From Hippopus hippopus (Eukaryota > Mollusca > Bivalvia > Cardiida > Cardiidae), in contig OX328108.1 in assembly GCA_946811185.2 (NCBI GenBank), positions 34,098,493 through 34,162,492 on the forward strand: 64,000 nucleotides of DNA, in the 5' to 3' direction. The notes below the pieces were generated by a model, which saw only the letters and a program-made list of their open reading frames with translations, did not search any database and was not told the DNA's origin. Below are positions 12,068-22,010 of the stretch, piece by piece; the first letter of the stretch is position 1; every line of letters starts with the position of its first letter. The translations under genes and the position numbers were made by a program.

Positions 12068-12273
12068 TGGCATTACCAAACAATCCTTGACAGAAAAGGC
12101 TTTTATAAACATTGGCAAAAGAAGAAAATGCTGGAAACCAGCCTACTTTTCTTTTCTGACATTGTTTTCTATCTTTTTAGGGGCAAATCTCACTATTTTA
12201 GCCACATTAAATTTTTCATCCACGAAATGCTTTCTATTTGGTGGAGTCTAAAATTCGTTTGGTAAAGACTTGA
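12068..12273 (+). mobile_element. piggyBac-like MITE
   Basis: CATTACCAAACAATCC at the left, GTTTGGTAAAGACTTGA at the right; AAGAAAATGCTGG and CCAGC with TTTTCTTTTC are the decayed hairpin arms. Confidence 0.6.
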
Positions 12274-12305
12274 AGAACCAGAGATTTATGGCTTGAGACT
12301 GGATG

Positions 12306-12512
12306 CAATTCTTTGTCAGTAGGCAAAATGTTGGATTCTTCCACATAGAAAGTGTATGCAGGTGACAAAAAAGTAAATGAGACGCTGGATTTTTGTTTGA
12401 AAGAGGTAGAGGACATTGTTGGAAAAAGAAAAAATGCTGGTTACCAGCAATTTCTTGTGGTCCCAGAATGCTTTCCAAAGCCCCTTTTTCTTCTGGATCA
12501 TTAACCCTTAAC
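12306..12512 (-). mobile_element. piggyBac-like MITE (inverted)
   Basis: GGTAGAGGACATTGTTGG, AAAATGCTGGTTACCAGCAA and CTGGATCATTAACCC; it shares the TTAA at 12501-12504 with the next copy. Confidence 0.55.
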
Positions 12513-12717
12513 TACACAATCTCTAGTTTTTACCACCCTGGGGAAAATGGCTTTTGAAACATTTTAGGAAAAGGAGAAAATGCTGGTGACCAGCATTTTC
12601 TCCTTTTCCCACAATGTTTTGTGCTCTTTCCAAGAAAAAAAAAATCCAGCATTTATTTTGTTGTCTACCAATGCTTTCAATTTGGGCCATTCTAAAATTT
12701 TGTTGTTTGGTAGAGTA
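12501..12717 (+). mobile_element. piggyBac-like MITE
   Basis: TTAACCCTTAACTACACAAT at the left; hairpin AAAATGCTGGTGACCAGCAT with GGAAAAGGAG/CTCCTTTTCC arms; AATTTTGTTGTTTGGTAGAG at the right. Confidence 0.7.
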
Positions 12718-12973
12718 AAAACACAGGATTATTTGGTAAAGGCTTAACAAGTTTTGTGCAGGTATTAGGCACCACATACTTTGCTTTTGAGGGAAGTGTA
12801 GATCAAGATTAGACTGTACTGATTCAAGGTACTGAAACTAAAAAAAGTGTTGATATTGTAATCAATAGGACTTTGTTCACAAGCTGAAACTCTGTGTGCT
12901 TGATGTTATTTAGCTCTCTGAGGGTTAGCAAACCCTGAAAGCAGCTTGTGCAAGTGATTGGGATTTTTGGATT

Positions 12974-13125
12974 TATTTATTGTAGCCACAGTTTGCCCAT
13001 ATAGACAAAGCATATTTATTGTAACCACAGGTTGCCCATGTAGACCATGCATATTTATTGTAGCCGCAGGTTGCCCATATAGACAGTGCATATTTATTGC
13101 AGCCACAGGTTACCCATATGGGCAA
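12974..13125 (+). repeat. 39-bp minisatellite, about four copies
   Basis: Unit includes GCATATTTATTGTAGCCACAG then GTTGCCCATATAGAC; copies begin near 12974, 13011, 13050 and 13089. The unit is a multiple of three, so both strands stay open, but no gene features are present. Confidence 0.8.
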
Positions 13126-13149
13126 TACCCCCCTCCCAGAGGGCGTTAG

Positions 13150-13243
13150 TTAGATACCAGCCTTTTCTCCTTTTCCTACAATGCTTTCAGAGGCTTTCAC
13201 CTCCCAGGTGGTTAAACAAACAGGATTGCTTTATAAAGGGTTA
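13150..13243 (-). mobile_element. piggyBac-like MITE fragment
   Basis: GATACCAGCCTTTTCTCC then CCTACAATGCTTTCAGAGGC and TTTATAAAGGGTTAA: one hairpin arm and one end of the family. Confidence 0.5.
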
Positions 13244-13428
13244 ATGTTTCATAGGTTTGACTATAATCAAGATGAATGACTATCAAATGATGAAGTAATT
13301 GAAACATGTCAAAATTTCTATTGCCAATTACTTTCTGTCAGCTACATTAATTACAACAGCATTTGACTGTAAATTTATCAGACCCATTGTCTGGACTTAA
13401 ATTAATAAAAAAGGGTATTAACAGTGTA

Positions 13429-13600
13429 GTGATTAACCCTTTATCAGAAGACTTCTTCAAAATAGAAAGTATTTGCAGATAACAGAGGTGGCTTAACCTG
13501 TTACCAAGCAATCACATGTTTTAACAACCTATAAAAGAGGGCTTGTGAAAACACTGCAGAAAATGGAGAAAACACTGTCTGTCAGTGGTAAACTTTCAAA
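13429..13600 (+). mobile_element. Decayed piggyBac-like MITE sequence
   Basis: GATTAACCCTTTATCAGAAG and CTTAACCTGTTACCAAGCAATC indicate two overlapping end fragments; GTGAAAACACTGCAG marks a decayed arm. Confidence 0.45.
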
Positions 13601-13672
13601 AATTCTGCTATCCCGTCACAGAGGGATATAACTTTCCTGTCTATCACTTAAACTAGAATATAATTTTCTCAC

Positions 13673-13835
13673 CATAAACTAACCAATTTTTGAACTGATC
13701 TTCCGGGAGCCTCTTTGGTTGAAACTTGGGTTTCTGTGGGGTTCTATTATCATCGTTTGAACTAGGAGTAGGTACTGGCCCGATTGTGTTTTCTGAAGTA
13801 ATATTTCCAACAGCTTTTGCCTTTTTTTGCCCCAT
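13673..13835 (-). CDS. Possible 5' coding exon of an unknown minus-strand gene
   Basis: On the minus strand an ATG at 13835, directly preceded by an in-frame TGA, opens 54 codons that end at TATG before GTGAGA, a good splice donor (phase 1). The peptide is Lys/Pro/Ser/Asn-rich, begins M-G-Q-K-K-A-K and ends with K-P-K-F-Q-P-K-R ... F-K-N-W-L-V-Y. A basic low-complexity start leading to W-L-V-Y recalls the N-terminus of hAT-derived ZNF862/TTF-type zinc-finger proteins, where cysteines follow in the next exon. That resemblance is from memory and not tested. No second exon was found downstream (below 13673). It may be a decayed transposon-gene fragment. Confidence 0.3.
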
Positions 13836-13927
13836 TCAGGCTTCCAAAATACCCAGAAAATCACTTTTTAGCAATGTTGAATGATCAGCGGAAGCTCAAA
13901 GAATCATAACCTGTGGTACCCATTTTT

Positions 13928-14965
13928 AGCTCCACTGGCCGAAGGCCAGCGGGCTTATGTCATGGCCCGTTGTCTGTCATGCGTCCGTGCATCTTCTTCT
14001 CTGAAACTACCCAGCCAATTTTGATGAAACTTCACAGAAATGATCCTGCCATGGTCCTCTTCAGATTTCTTGAAAGAATTTAATTCCTTCAAAAACTCTG
14101 GTTGCCATGGCAACAAAACTTAAAAATATTGGAAATCTTTGAAAATTTTCTTGTCTGAAACCATAAGGCCTAGGGCTACCAAATTTGGCATGTAGCTTTA
14201 TCTAGTAGACCTCTATCAAGTTTCTTAAAATTATAGCCCTGGGGTCAAATTTGACCCCACCCCGGAGGTCACAAGTCTTACATAGGTTTATATAGAGAAA
14301 ACTTTAGAAATCTTCCTGTACCTAGCCATAAGGCCTAGGGTTACCAAATTTTGCATGTGGCTTTATCTAGTGGGCCTCTACCAAGAGTGCCGAACTTATA
14401 GCCCGAGGGTCAAATTTGACCCCACCCCAGGGGGGTCACAAGTTTTACATAGGCTTATGTAGAGAAAAATTTAGAAATCTCCCTGCACCTAGCCATAAGG
14501 TCTAGTGCTACCAAATTTTGCATGTGGCTTTATCTAGTGGGCCTCAACCAAGAGTGCCCAACTTATAGCCCTGGGGTCAAAATTGGCCCCGCCCCAGGGG
14601 TCACAATTTTTATATGGGCTTATATAGACAAAACTTTAGAAATCTCCCTGTACTCAGTCATAAGGCCTAGGGTTACCAAACTTTGCATGTGGCTTTATCT
14701 TGTGGGCCTCTACCAAGAGTACCCAAATTATAGCCCTAGGGTCAAATTTGACCCCACTTCAGGGGTCAGAAGTTTTACATGGGCTTATGTAGTGAAATCT
14801 TTAGAAATTTTCTTGTTACTTACCATAAGAACTTGGGCTACCAATTTTAGTCCTGTCTCAGGGGTCTTATGTTCAAAACCAATTGGCCAAGTATTGTAAT
14901 GTTTGGCATGTAGGGATTTTAAGTATTAGCCAGTGGAGCGATACAGGGCCATCATGGCCCTATTG
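13928..14965 (+). mobile_element. B4: family B element, both ends present
   Basis: AGCTCCACTGGCCGAAGGCC at the 5' end, about four core units (GGCTACCAAATTTGGCATG type), 3' GCCAGTGGAGCGATACAGGG, hairpin AGGGCCATCATGGCCCT, end ATTG. T-run at both borders. Confidence 0.78.
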
Positions 14966-15244
14966 TTCTTCTGAAACTGTCTTGTACGAAGAGTGATACC
15001 AGGCTACCAGTTTTATCTTGACCATTATATAATAAGATTATCGATAAATTCTCACTAGTAAGCTCGGCCTCATATTTATTGAGGGGGAAAAAGCAGAAAT
15101 GGAAGAAAAAGACCCTAATTCCTGGAGTGGCACTTTTACAATCGAGTGCGCCCGGTGGGCCCAAGGTTGGTTTAGAATTGCACCATCTTGGACTTTAGGG
15201 GGCCTGTGGAGCAATGGCGCACTCTAGATTGAACACTGCATTTC

Positions 15245-15456
15245 AGTCACATTGAATTTGGCATCTGTAACAGCTCTAAATTTGGCCCAGTCCAGCACTT
15301 TGAGATGTGGTAAAGAGTTAAATGATGGAATTTGTCTTTGAAAGGGTAGAAACATTGTGGAAAAAGGAGAAAATGCTGGTTACCTCAATGTTTTTCATAA
15401 TATTTTCAAAATTGCTCCTCTTTAGGGTCGTTAAAACTGTTTGGTATTGGGTTAAG
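15245..15456. mobile_element. Two joined piggyBac-like MITE fragments
   Basis: AGTCACATTGAATTTGGCA ... ATGTGGTAAAGAGTTAA is the right end of one copy; from there AGGGTAGAAACATTGTGG, AAATGCTGGTTACC and TTTGGTATTGGGTTAA belong to an inverted copy. Confidence 0.55.
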
Positions 15457-15744
15457 TGAAATGGGCATTCTTAGTTATGCCTAAAGATGCATGTTGAAAT
15501 TTTAAAGCTGTTTTTGTCATAATATTTGGCAAAGAAGCAAACAGTGTGGATCCAAAATCAGACTGCATGTTCTGTACAGCCTGATCTGTATCTACTCTGT
15601 ACAAGCCATTATAGCCCAGTTCAGCTTTAAAAGGGTTGAACATTCATTGTTTGACTCTCTGCCAGAGGACACAAACTTGTACTTGTCTATATTGATTGTT
15701 TGTGTGGTGTTGGGGGCTATTTTTTGTTACATTGTGGGTGCCAG

Positions 15745-15995
15745 TGCACCTATCTATGCTTTCCTGGAATTTTCTTTTAACAGTCCTAGGCACAATATTC
15801 TTCTTAACCCAGTGGCTGCTGTCCAAAGTAACTTTTGTTTAAACAATGATCAGCAGTGAGAGAGGAATGAAACCTGTTGCAATGACTATCATCAGCCCTC
15901 GGTTAGAAATTGGCCAAGCTGGGGAATTGAACCAGCAACCTCCTGGTTTCAAGTCCAGTATATGTCTGACTGAGGTACACAGCTCGTCACACTTG
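15745..15995 (-). mobile_element. tRNA-derived SINE (inverted)
   Basis: On the minus strand it reads a Pol III box B (GGTTCAATTCC, about 15922-15932), then GGCTGATGATAGTCATTGCA and TTCATTCCTCTCTCACTGCT, and ends near CCTAGGACTG. The box A region is diverged. Confidence 0.6.
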
Positions 15996-16184
15996 GTAGG
16001 AGGAATTCTTCCAAATCATTGTAAAGTATTTAGTTTATCCTGAAAGTACGTGATAATGATTCAATGTGCAGCAACTAACGGAATTCAGCATTTCTGATAA
16101 TATAGAACATGGCAAAAATCTGCTATAAAAGGAGCACTGCATGCATGCAGTTGCCAGTGCTTGGCGGTAGTTGCTTTTAGAAAT

Positions 16185-16345
16185 AGATTGATTTTCAGTG
16201 ACAAGATTCATTCCTCTCTCACTGCTATCATTGTTTTTAGAATGCTTATGTGGAAGAGCAGCCAGTGGCTTGGGAAAAATATTGTGCAAAATCCTGATTA
16301 AAAAAACTCAAGGAAAGCATGGATAGATGCACAGAGTGCAGCAAT
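16185..16345 (+). mobile_element. SINE body fragment (+)
   Basis: CAAGATTCATTCCTCTCTCA, GAAGAGCAGCCAGTGGCTTG and AGGAAAGCATGGATAGATGC match the body of the SINE at 16931. It ends about 110 bases before PKD exon 16457. Confidence 0.55.
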
Positions 16346-16456
16346 ATAAATGAAATAATGGTGAAAATGATCTTACACACCATATAAACAAACCTGTCAA
16401 GTGCTTGTATTAAGATATTTTGAAAACTACTGACACATTATTTTTTTCTTTCACAG

Positions 16457-16543
16457 GAACATGTTTTCCAGGAAACAGGAAGATTTGTAGTCATAGCAAC
16501 AGCAGAAAACGAATATGGACTACAAAGCAAAAACATTACTGTG
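16457..16543 (+). CDS. Polycystin-1-like PKD-repeat exon (87 nt, phase 0-0)
   Basis: A 29-codon internal exon follows a pyrimidine-rich tract ending in TTTCACAG and ends with GTG before the donor GTAAGT. It encodes the last strands of a PKD (Ig-like) repeat: the pattern F-x-E-T-G-R-F-V-V-I-A-T-A-E-N-E-Y-G matches the family end 'Y-x-x-x-G-x-Y-x-V-x-V-x-A-x-N-x-x-G', followed by an N-I-T glycosylation sequon. Both borders are phase 0, and its end joins in frame to the exon at 22011. The first half of this PKD repeat must lie upstream; I did not find that exon. Family knowledge: PKD repeats form the extracellular stalk of polycystin-1 proteins. The assignment rests on this exon together with the next two. 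Confidence 0.72.
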
Positions 16544-17119
16544 GTAAGTTCATTATGTTGAGAGCAATTTCAGGTTACTTTCAGTAAAATGCTCTGGACA
16601 ACAGTGGTGTCAGTGCCTTATAGGTCTGGTTTGAATAATATTCATAACATGGAGAAAATTGTGCAATTTCTCATATCAGATAAGTACTTTTCTTCCCACA
16701 ATCTTTTGGAGAATTACATCTTTGACAGTGGATGAACCCTTAACAAATGAAAAAATTTTAGACTTGCCTAAATTGAAAACTGCTACTGTACTAAATAAAT
16801 AATGGCTTAAATTACAGAATTTTTCTTTGTGTCTGTAGGTAGAAAACTTTTTTTTTTTCAGAAATGTCACAATGCTGAACCATTTTGTATAAAGTTAATG
16901 AATTAGTAGTCAGCTTTGAGTACCCATATTGTAGGCTGAGCCTGGTAGCACAGTCGATAGCTTGCAGGACTTGAGATGAAGGCATGGCTGGTTCTAATCC
17001 CCAGTTTGGCCAACTTCTTTCTGAGGATTGATGATAAGTTATTGTGACAGGATGATTCATCTCTCACCTCTAATCATTCTTTCAATGATGGTTATGTTGG
17101 AAAGCAGCCAGTGGTTTTT

Positions 17120-19879
17120 AGGTCCGCTGGCCAGAGGCTACTAGCAAGCTTATGTCATGGCCCTGTGTCCATGGTGTATGTGTTCGTTAACTTTTATTTC
17201 AGATATCTTCTCTCTGAAACTACTCGGCCAGTTTTGATGAAATTGCACAGAAACGATTCATGGTCCTCTTCAGAATTAGAAAGAGTTTGATGCCATTTTA
17301 AAACTCTGGTTACCATCACAACAAAACTGAATACAGTAAAACCTCAATAATTTGAGGTCCCAAGGGGCCAATCAAAATGTTCAAATTTTCGCGGTATTCG
17401 AATGATCTAAAATGTCCATTAAAAAAAATTTATTCTGTTCAAGAATGGCGATCAAGGTATACTTCCCAAGCGATAGAACCTTGTTATGTTCCTATTTGAT
17501 TCATTAATTTACTACATTTGAAAAATATCATATCGAAAGGTTTATTTTCTGTAAATGTTCCTGTTTTGATCATATGAGTTCTTGGAGTTTAAATTAGATA
17601 TTTAAATAATCTAGCCTTTCTTTCTATAGTTTTTGGAAAGGGTGTGTTCTGTAATTTTTACAAAATCGTACGATCTACTGTTTCACATTTGCTCCCTATA
17701 ACTTTCGCCCTTTTGTTTATGTGAGAAAACAGCCATGGGTATTTGCTTGCTCTATTCCAGAGAGAATAACAAAATTTACATGTACATTGAAATGGATTTA
17801 AGTTCTTTGGACACTGGAGTTTTACTGAAATATCATTGAATACGGCACCGTGCAACTAGAAAAAGCTGTTGAAAACGATCGAAGAATGCAACGGGGAAAG
17901 ATGTCAAATTTTGATTCTTCTGCAGAAAAAACAGGAATGTGCAGATGGACAATTTTGGTTGCGATACATGTAAACGTTCACAAACGGTACCGTGTAATTG
18001 CGGTGCTGTTGAAGTGGTCATAGAAGTGTAAACTACCAAAAGTATAGGGCTGATCTAATGAGAAATGAAAAGGAAAGACTATCTCTACTAGGACTTTTCT
18101 CTTCGACACGATAGCAGACCAGGGTATCTACACACCCCGTGAAAACTGACATTTACCTTTGTCAAAGGTAAATTTCTATGACATGAAAACGAACAAGTGA
18201 TATTCATGCAAGCCTGAAATATGATGTCACCCTAACAAGACAAAAAAAATTTGTGCTATCATACAGGTCTTAATCAGTGGCGAAGCGACTTGGGAAACAC
18301 CTGATGCTATAAATAGATTGACATGAAAACTAATAAAAAATCAGACATTGTCTGATCACAAATGCTTAAAACTGTCTTTTCAGGGTCAACAATGACTTTG
18401 AACAGTTCATGTACGCACATGCTGCAAAAAAAGAATAGATTTGGGAGATAAATTCATTTGTTTAATCAGGAATAAAATACTTGTGTCATTTTTTATAAAA
18501 TGAAATATCAGACAGTTTAAATTACACGAGGGCAGCGATCATACGATCACTGATGAAGGGAATGGTCGGAATAGACATCGCAGACTTTTCATAATTAGCT
18601 TCTCTTCATAAATTAAGGGTAATACCTTCTCAAATCATACTGTAGTATGAATCCCCTATGGTAATTGTCATAGCTTGTAAAACTTACACCACACCGTAGA
18701 TGGGCTGGCGCGATAAAAACCTTTACTCGGAAAGGTGTGAAAACAATCGATCGAGAGTTCTGAAAACATAGTGTTCGAATTAACAATTAATTTAAAGAAG
18801 GAAAATGATTACATGGACCAACACCTGTGTTCGAATTATCGACTTTTTGAGACTTGAAATAACCAAGCTAATTTTGGTGCAATATAGTAGAGTTTTTGCT
18901 GGGACTATGGAAATTCCTCGAAAAATGCAGGATTCTCGAATGTTCGAGACTCAAAATATCAAGGTTTTACTGTAATATTGAAAATCTTTAAAACTCTGCT
19001 GGTCTGAAACTATAAGGCCTAGAGCCACCAAATTTGGTGTGTAGCTTCATCTAATAGATCTTTACCAAATTCCTTCTAATTATAGCCTTAGAGTCAAAGT
19101 CGGTCCGGGGAGGGGGGGGGGAAAGATGGGGGGGGTAGAGTTTCACAAGATTTATATGTACTTATATAGTGAAAATTTTTGAAGTTCTTGTTCCTAACCA
19201 TGGGGCTGCCAAATTTTGCATGTAACTTTATCTAATAGATCTCTACTAAGATTCTTCAAATCATAGCCCTAGGGTCAAAATTGGCCATACCAAGGGGGTT
19301 ACAAGTTTTACATTGCCTTATATAGTGAAAACTTTAAAAATCTTTTGGTTCCTAACTGTAAGGCCTAGGGATATCATATTTTGCTTGCAGCTTTATCTAG
19401 TGAGCCTCTAGCAAGGTTGTTCAAATTATAGGTCTGAGGTCAAATTTGGCCCTGCCCGAACAGTCCCAAGTTTAACATGGGTTTATATAGGGAAAACTTT
19501 AAAAGCTTCTCATTCCTGACCATATGGCCTAGTGCTACTAAATTTGCTTGTGTATCAATCTAGTGGACCTCTACTAAGCTTGTTCAAATTATAGCCCTTG
19601 GGTCAAAATTGGCTCTACTGCACAAGTTACAAGTTTTAATTAGGCTATTATAGAGGCTTGTATAGGAACCAGAGGTAGACGTTTACCAGGATTCAAGTAA
19701 TTATAGCTCTGTGGTAAAAATGGCCTCACCCTGGGGTCACAACTTTCACACAAGCTTTTATAGGGAAAACTTTGAAAGTCTTTTTGTACGAAACCACTTG
19801 GTCTAGAATTGTAATGTTTAGTATGTATGGTTTGTACTAATTAGCCATTGGAACAATATAAGCCATCCTGGCCCTCTTG
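17120..19879 (+). mobile_element. B5: diverged family B element inside a SINE
   Basis: 5' AGGTCCGCTGGCCAGAGG and 3' GCCATTGGAACAATATAAG with CCTGGCCCTCTTG. It is split by the pogo-like element at 17334-18972. The SINE reads GCAGCCAGTGG before it and continues GAAGAATATTCTATGAAG after it. It lies in the intron between the first two PKD exons. A G-rich tract occurs near 19110. Confidence 0.7.
17334..18972. mobile_element. pogo/Tigger-like non-autonomous element inside B5
   Basis: It begins CAGTAAAACCTCAATAATTT and ends, read inverted, CAGTAAAACCTTGATATTTT, with TA on both sides (17332-17333, 18973-18974). CAGTAAAACCTC is the typical terminus of pogo/Tigger elements. A second copy of the motif family (TTCGAATTATCGACTTTTTG) lies subterminally. 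No transposase ORF was found. The insertion interrupts the B-family sequence AAAACTGAA|TATTGAAAATC. Confidence 0.75.
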
Positions 19880-20285
19880 CTGAAGAATATTCTATGAAGA
19901 AATAGTAAGAGAAAGTTTAGGAAAGCATGGGTAGGTGCATTGGCTATGGGATATAACTTAAGTACTGTTGAAAATTGCATTTAACACTGTACAGATAAAC
20001 TAACAAATCCATTTTGTGTAGTTGTTGAGCACCTATATAGTGGGGTTGACATTGATTTTATCCAAAGTATTTCAGATTTTGTCAGTTGAACGAAATTGCA
20101 TTGAACAGATTTAACTTTGCCAAAATGATTGGTTTTGTGTTTAAAAGGATGGAAAACATTTATGGAAAGAAGAAACCCAAGCTAATAACATTTTCTTCTT
20201 TTCCCGGGCAGTGTTTTCAAAAGTCTTCTTCAAAGGTAGGTAGCGACACTCACTGAAAGAAAAAGTTTAAATCTGAATCAGCCGA

Positions 20286-20590
20286 TAAATTTCTTCACTT
20301 GTTCATATTGGAAGCATTTGCAGACTACAGATTAAATATTGGCTCATTGATAGACTTTGGAAGGCAAAGAAAATGTTGTGGGAATAGGAGAAAATGCTGG
20401 TTACCAGCATTTTCTTCTTTTCCATAACGTTTTTAAAATACTTCATCCTTAGAATCATTAAAACATGGGATCTTTTGGTAAACCCTTCAGCACACAATCC
20501 AGAGTTTTAACGACCTTATAGAAGAGGCCTTTTGAAAACATCATGAGACAAAGAAAATCTCAGCAACATTTCTGTTGTAGTCTGCAAAAT
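20286..20590. mobile_element. Two joined piggyBac-like MITEs
   Basis: An inverted copy with GAAAATGCTGGTTACCAGCA and TCTTTTGGTAAACCCTTCAG ends where a direct copy (CACACAATCCAGAGTTTTAA ... GGCCTTTTGAAAACATC) begins. They lie just upstream of A1. Confidence 0.6.
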
Positions 20591-20673
20591 TAAAACTGTC
20601 AATTAAGATGAGTTCCAAATTTAGTCATGTGGTAGTGATATAAAACAAACATTACTTAAAAATGTCTATTTTT

Positions 20674-21996
20674 AGCTCACCTGAGTACCAAGTGCTGAAG
20701 GTGAGCTTTTGTGATCATGCTGTGTGCATCATCCATAGTCCAGGCATCAACATTTACCTTGTGTGCACTCTAGAGGCCACATTGTCAGTCAGTTCCTCAT
20801 GAAACTTGGTCAGAATGTTTGTCTTGATGATATCTTGGACAAGTTTGAAATTGGGTCATGTCAGGTCAAAAAGTAGGTCACGGGGCTAAATCTTTCAAAA
20901 AGTTTTTGTGCACTCTAGGGGTGACATTTTCAGCCAGATACTCTTGAAACTTGGTCAGGATGTTTGTCTTCATGATTACCTTGGACAAGAATGAAAATTG
21001 GTCGTGTGGGGTCTAAAAGAAGGTCGGTCACAGGGCTAAATCTTAGAAAAATGTTATGTGCACTCTAGAGGCCACATTTTCGGCCTGATGCTCTTGAAAC
21101 TTGGTCAGAATGTTTGTCTTGATAATATCTCAGACAAGATTGAAATTGGGGTATATCAGGTCAAAAAATAGCTCACAGTCAAATCTTAGAAAAACCTTAT
21201 GTGGACTCTAGAGGCCACATTTTCAGCCTGATATTCATTAAACCCAGAATAATTGTCTTGATGATATCTTAGAAGAGTTTGAAATTAGGTCTTGTCAGAC
21301 GAAAAAGTAGTTCACTGGGCTAAATCTTTGAAAAACCTTGTGCGTTGTCTAGAGGCCACATTTTCAGCCTGATACTCATGAAACTTTGTCAGAATATTTG
21401 TCTTGATGTCCAGGAATGTCCAAGACAGGTTTGATATTGGGTCATGTCCAGTCAAAAGGTAGGTCACTAGGCCAGATCTGAGAAAAACCTTGTGTGCAGT
21501 GTAGAGGCTACATTTTCAGTATGATATTCATGAAACTTCGAATGTTTGTCTTAATGATATTTTGATCAAGGACTTGGGTCACATTGGGTCAAAAAGTAGT
21601 TACTGGGCAAAATCTGAGAAAAACCTTGTGTGCAGTGTAGAGGCCACATTTTCAGCCTGACACTGATGAAACTAGGTCAGAAAGGTAGTTTTTTTTTTTA
21701 AATTTCAGACAAGTTTAAAATTGGGTCACAACAGATCAAAAAGTAGGCCACTGGGTCAAATCTAAGAAAAAACTTGTGTGTAGTCTAGAGACCAAATTTT
21801 CAGCCTGATACCAATGAAACATTATCAGAATGTTTTGTTGATCATATACCTTACATGTTCAAAAGTAGGTCAAGTTGTCAAAAAGTAGGCCACTTACATG
21901 CATGTGCTTTACATCATTAAAACCAGGATCTCTTCAGATTTATTTACTGTAGATGACTTTACTCAGGTGAGCACTTTAGGGCCAATGGCCTTCTTG
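20674..21996 (+). mobile_element. A1: family A element abutting a PKD exon
   Basis: 5' AGCTCACCTGAGTACCAAG, about eight core units of roughly 145 bp (TCTAGAGGCCACATTTTCAG), 3' ACTCAGGTGAGCACTTTAGG, hairpin GGGCCAATGGCC, end CTTCTTG. It ends 14 bases before exon 22011, so the T-run at its 3' border is the polypyrimidine tract of that splice acceptor. Confidence 0.82.
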
Positions 21997-22010
21997 TTTT
22001 TTACTTGCAG

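Larger units (their letters stand above)
16931..19950 (+). mobile_element. tRNA-derived SINE split by B5
   Basis: Box A-like TAGCACAGTCG (16945-16955) and box B GGTTCTAATCC (16990-17000), spaced as in a tRNA gene, then the body to GCAGCCAGTGG (17114). B5 (17120-19879) interrupts; the tail AGGAAAGCATGGGTAGGTGC resumes at 19919. An internal Pol III promoter is implied. Confidence 0.65.

Noticed and set aside
12958..13149. Repetitive peptide with G-C-P-Y-R-Q-x-I-F-I units
   Set aside because: A 39-bp minisatellite is a multiple of three, so it stays open on both strands; no start, splice or signal features support a gene.
20674..21996. Regular repeats with spacing that might suggest a CRISPR array
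   Set aside because: Units are about 145 bp, diverged, without short identical repeats and unique spacers, and the DNA is eukaryotic.
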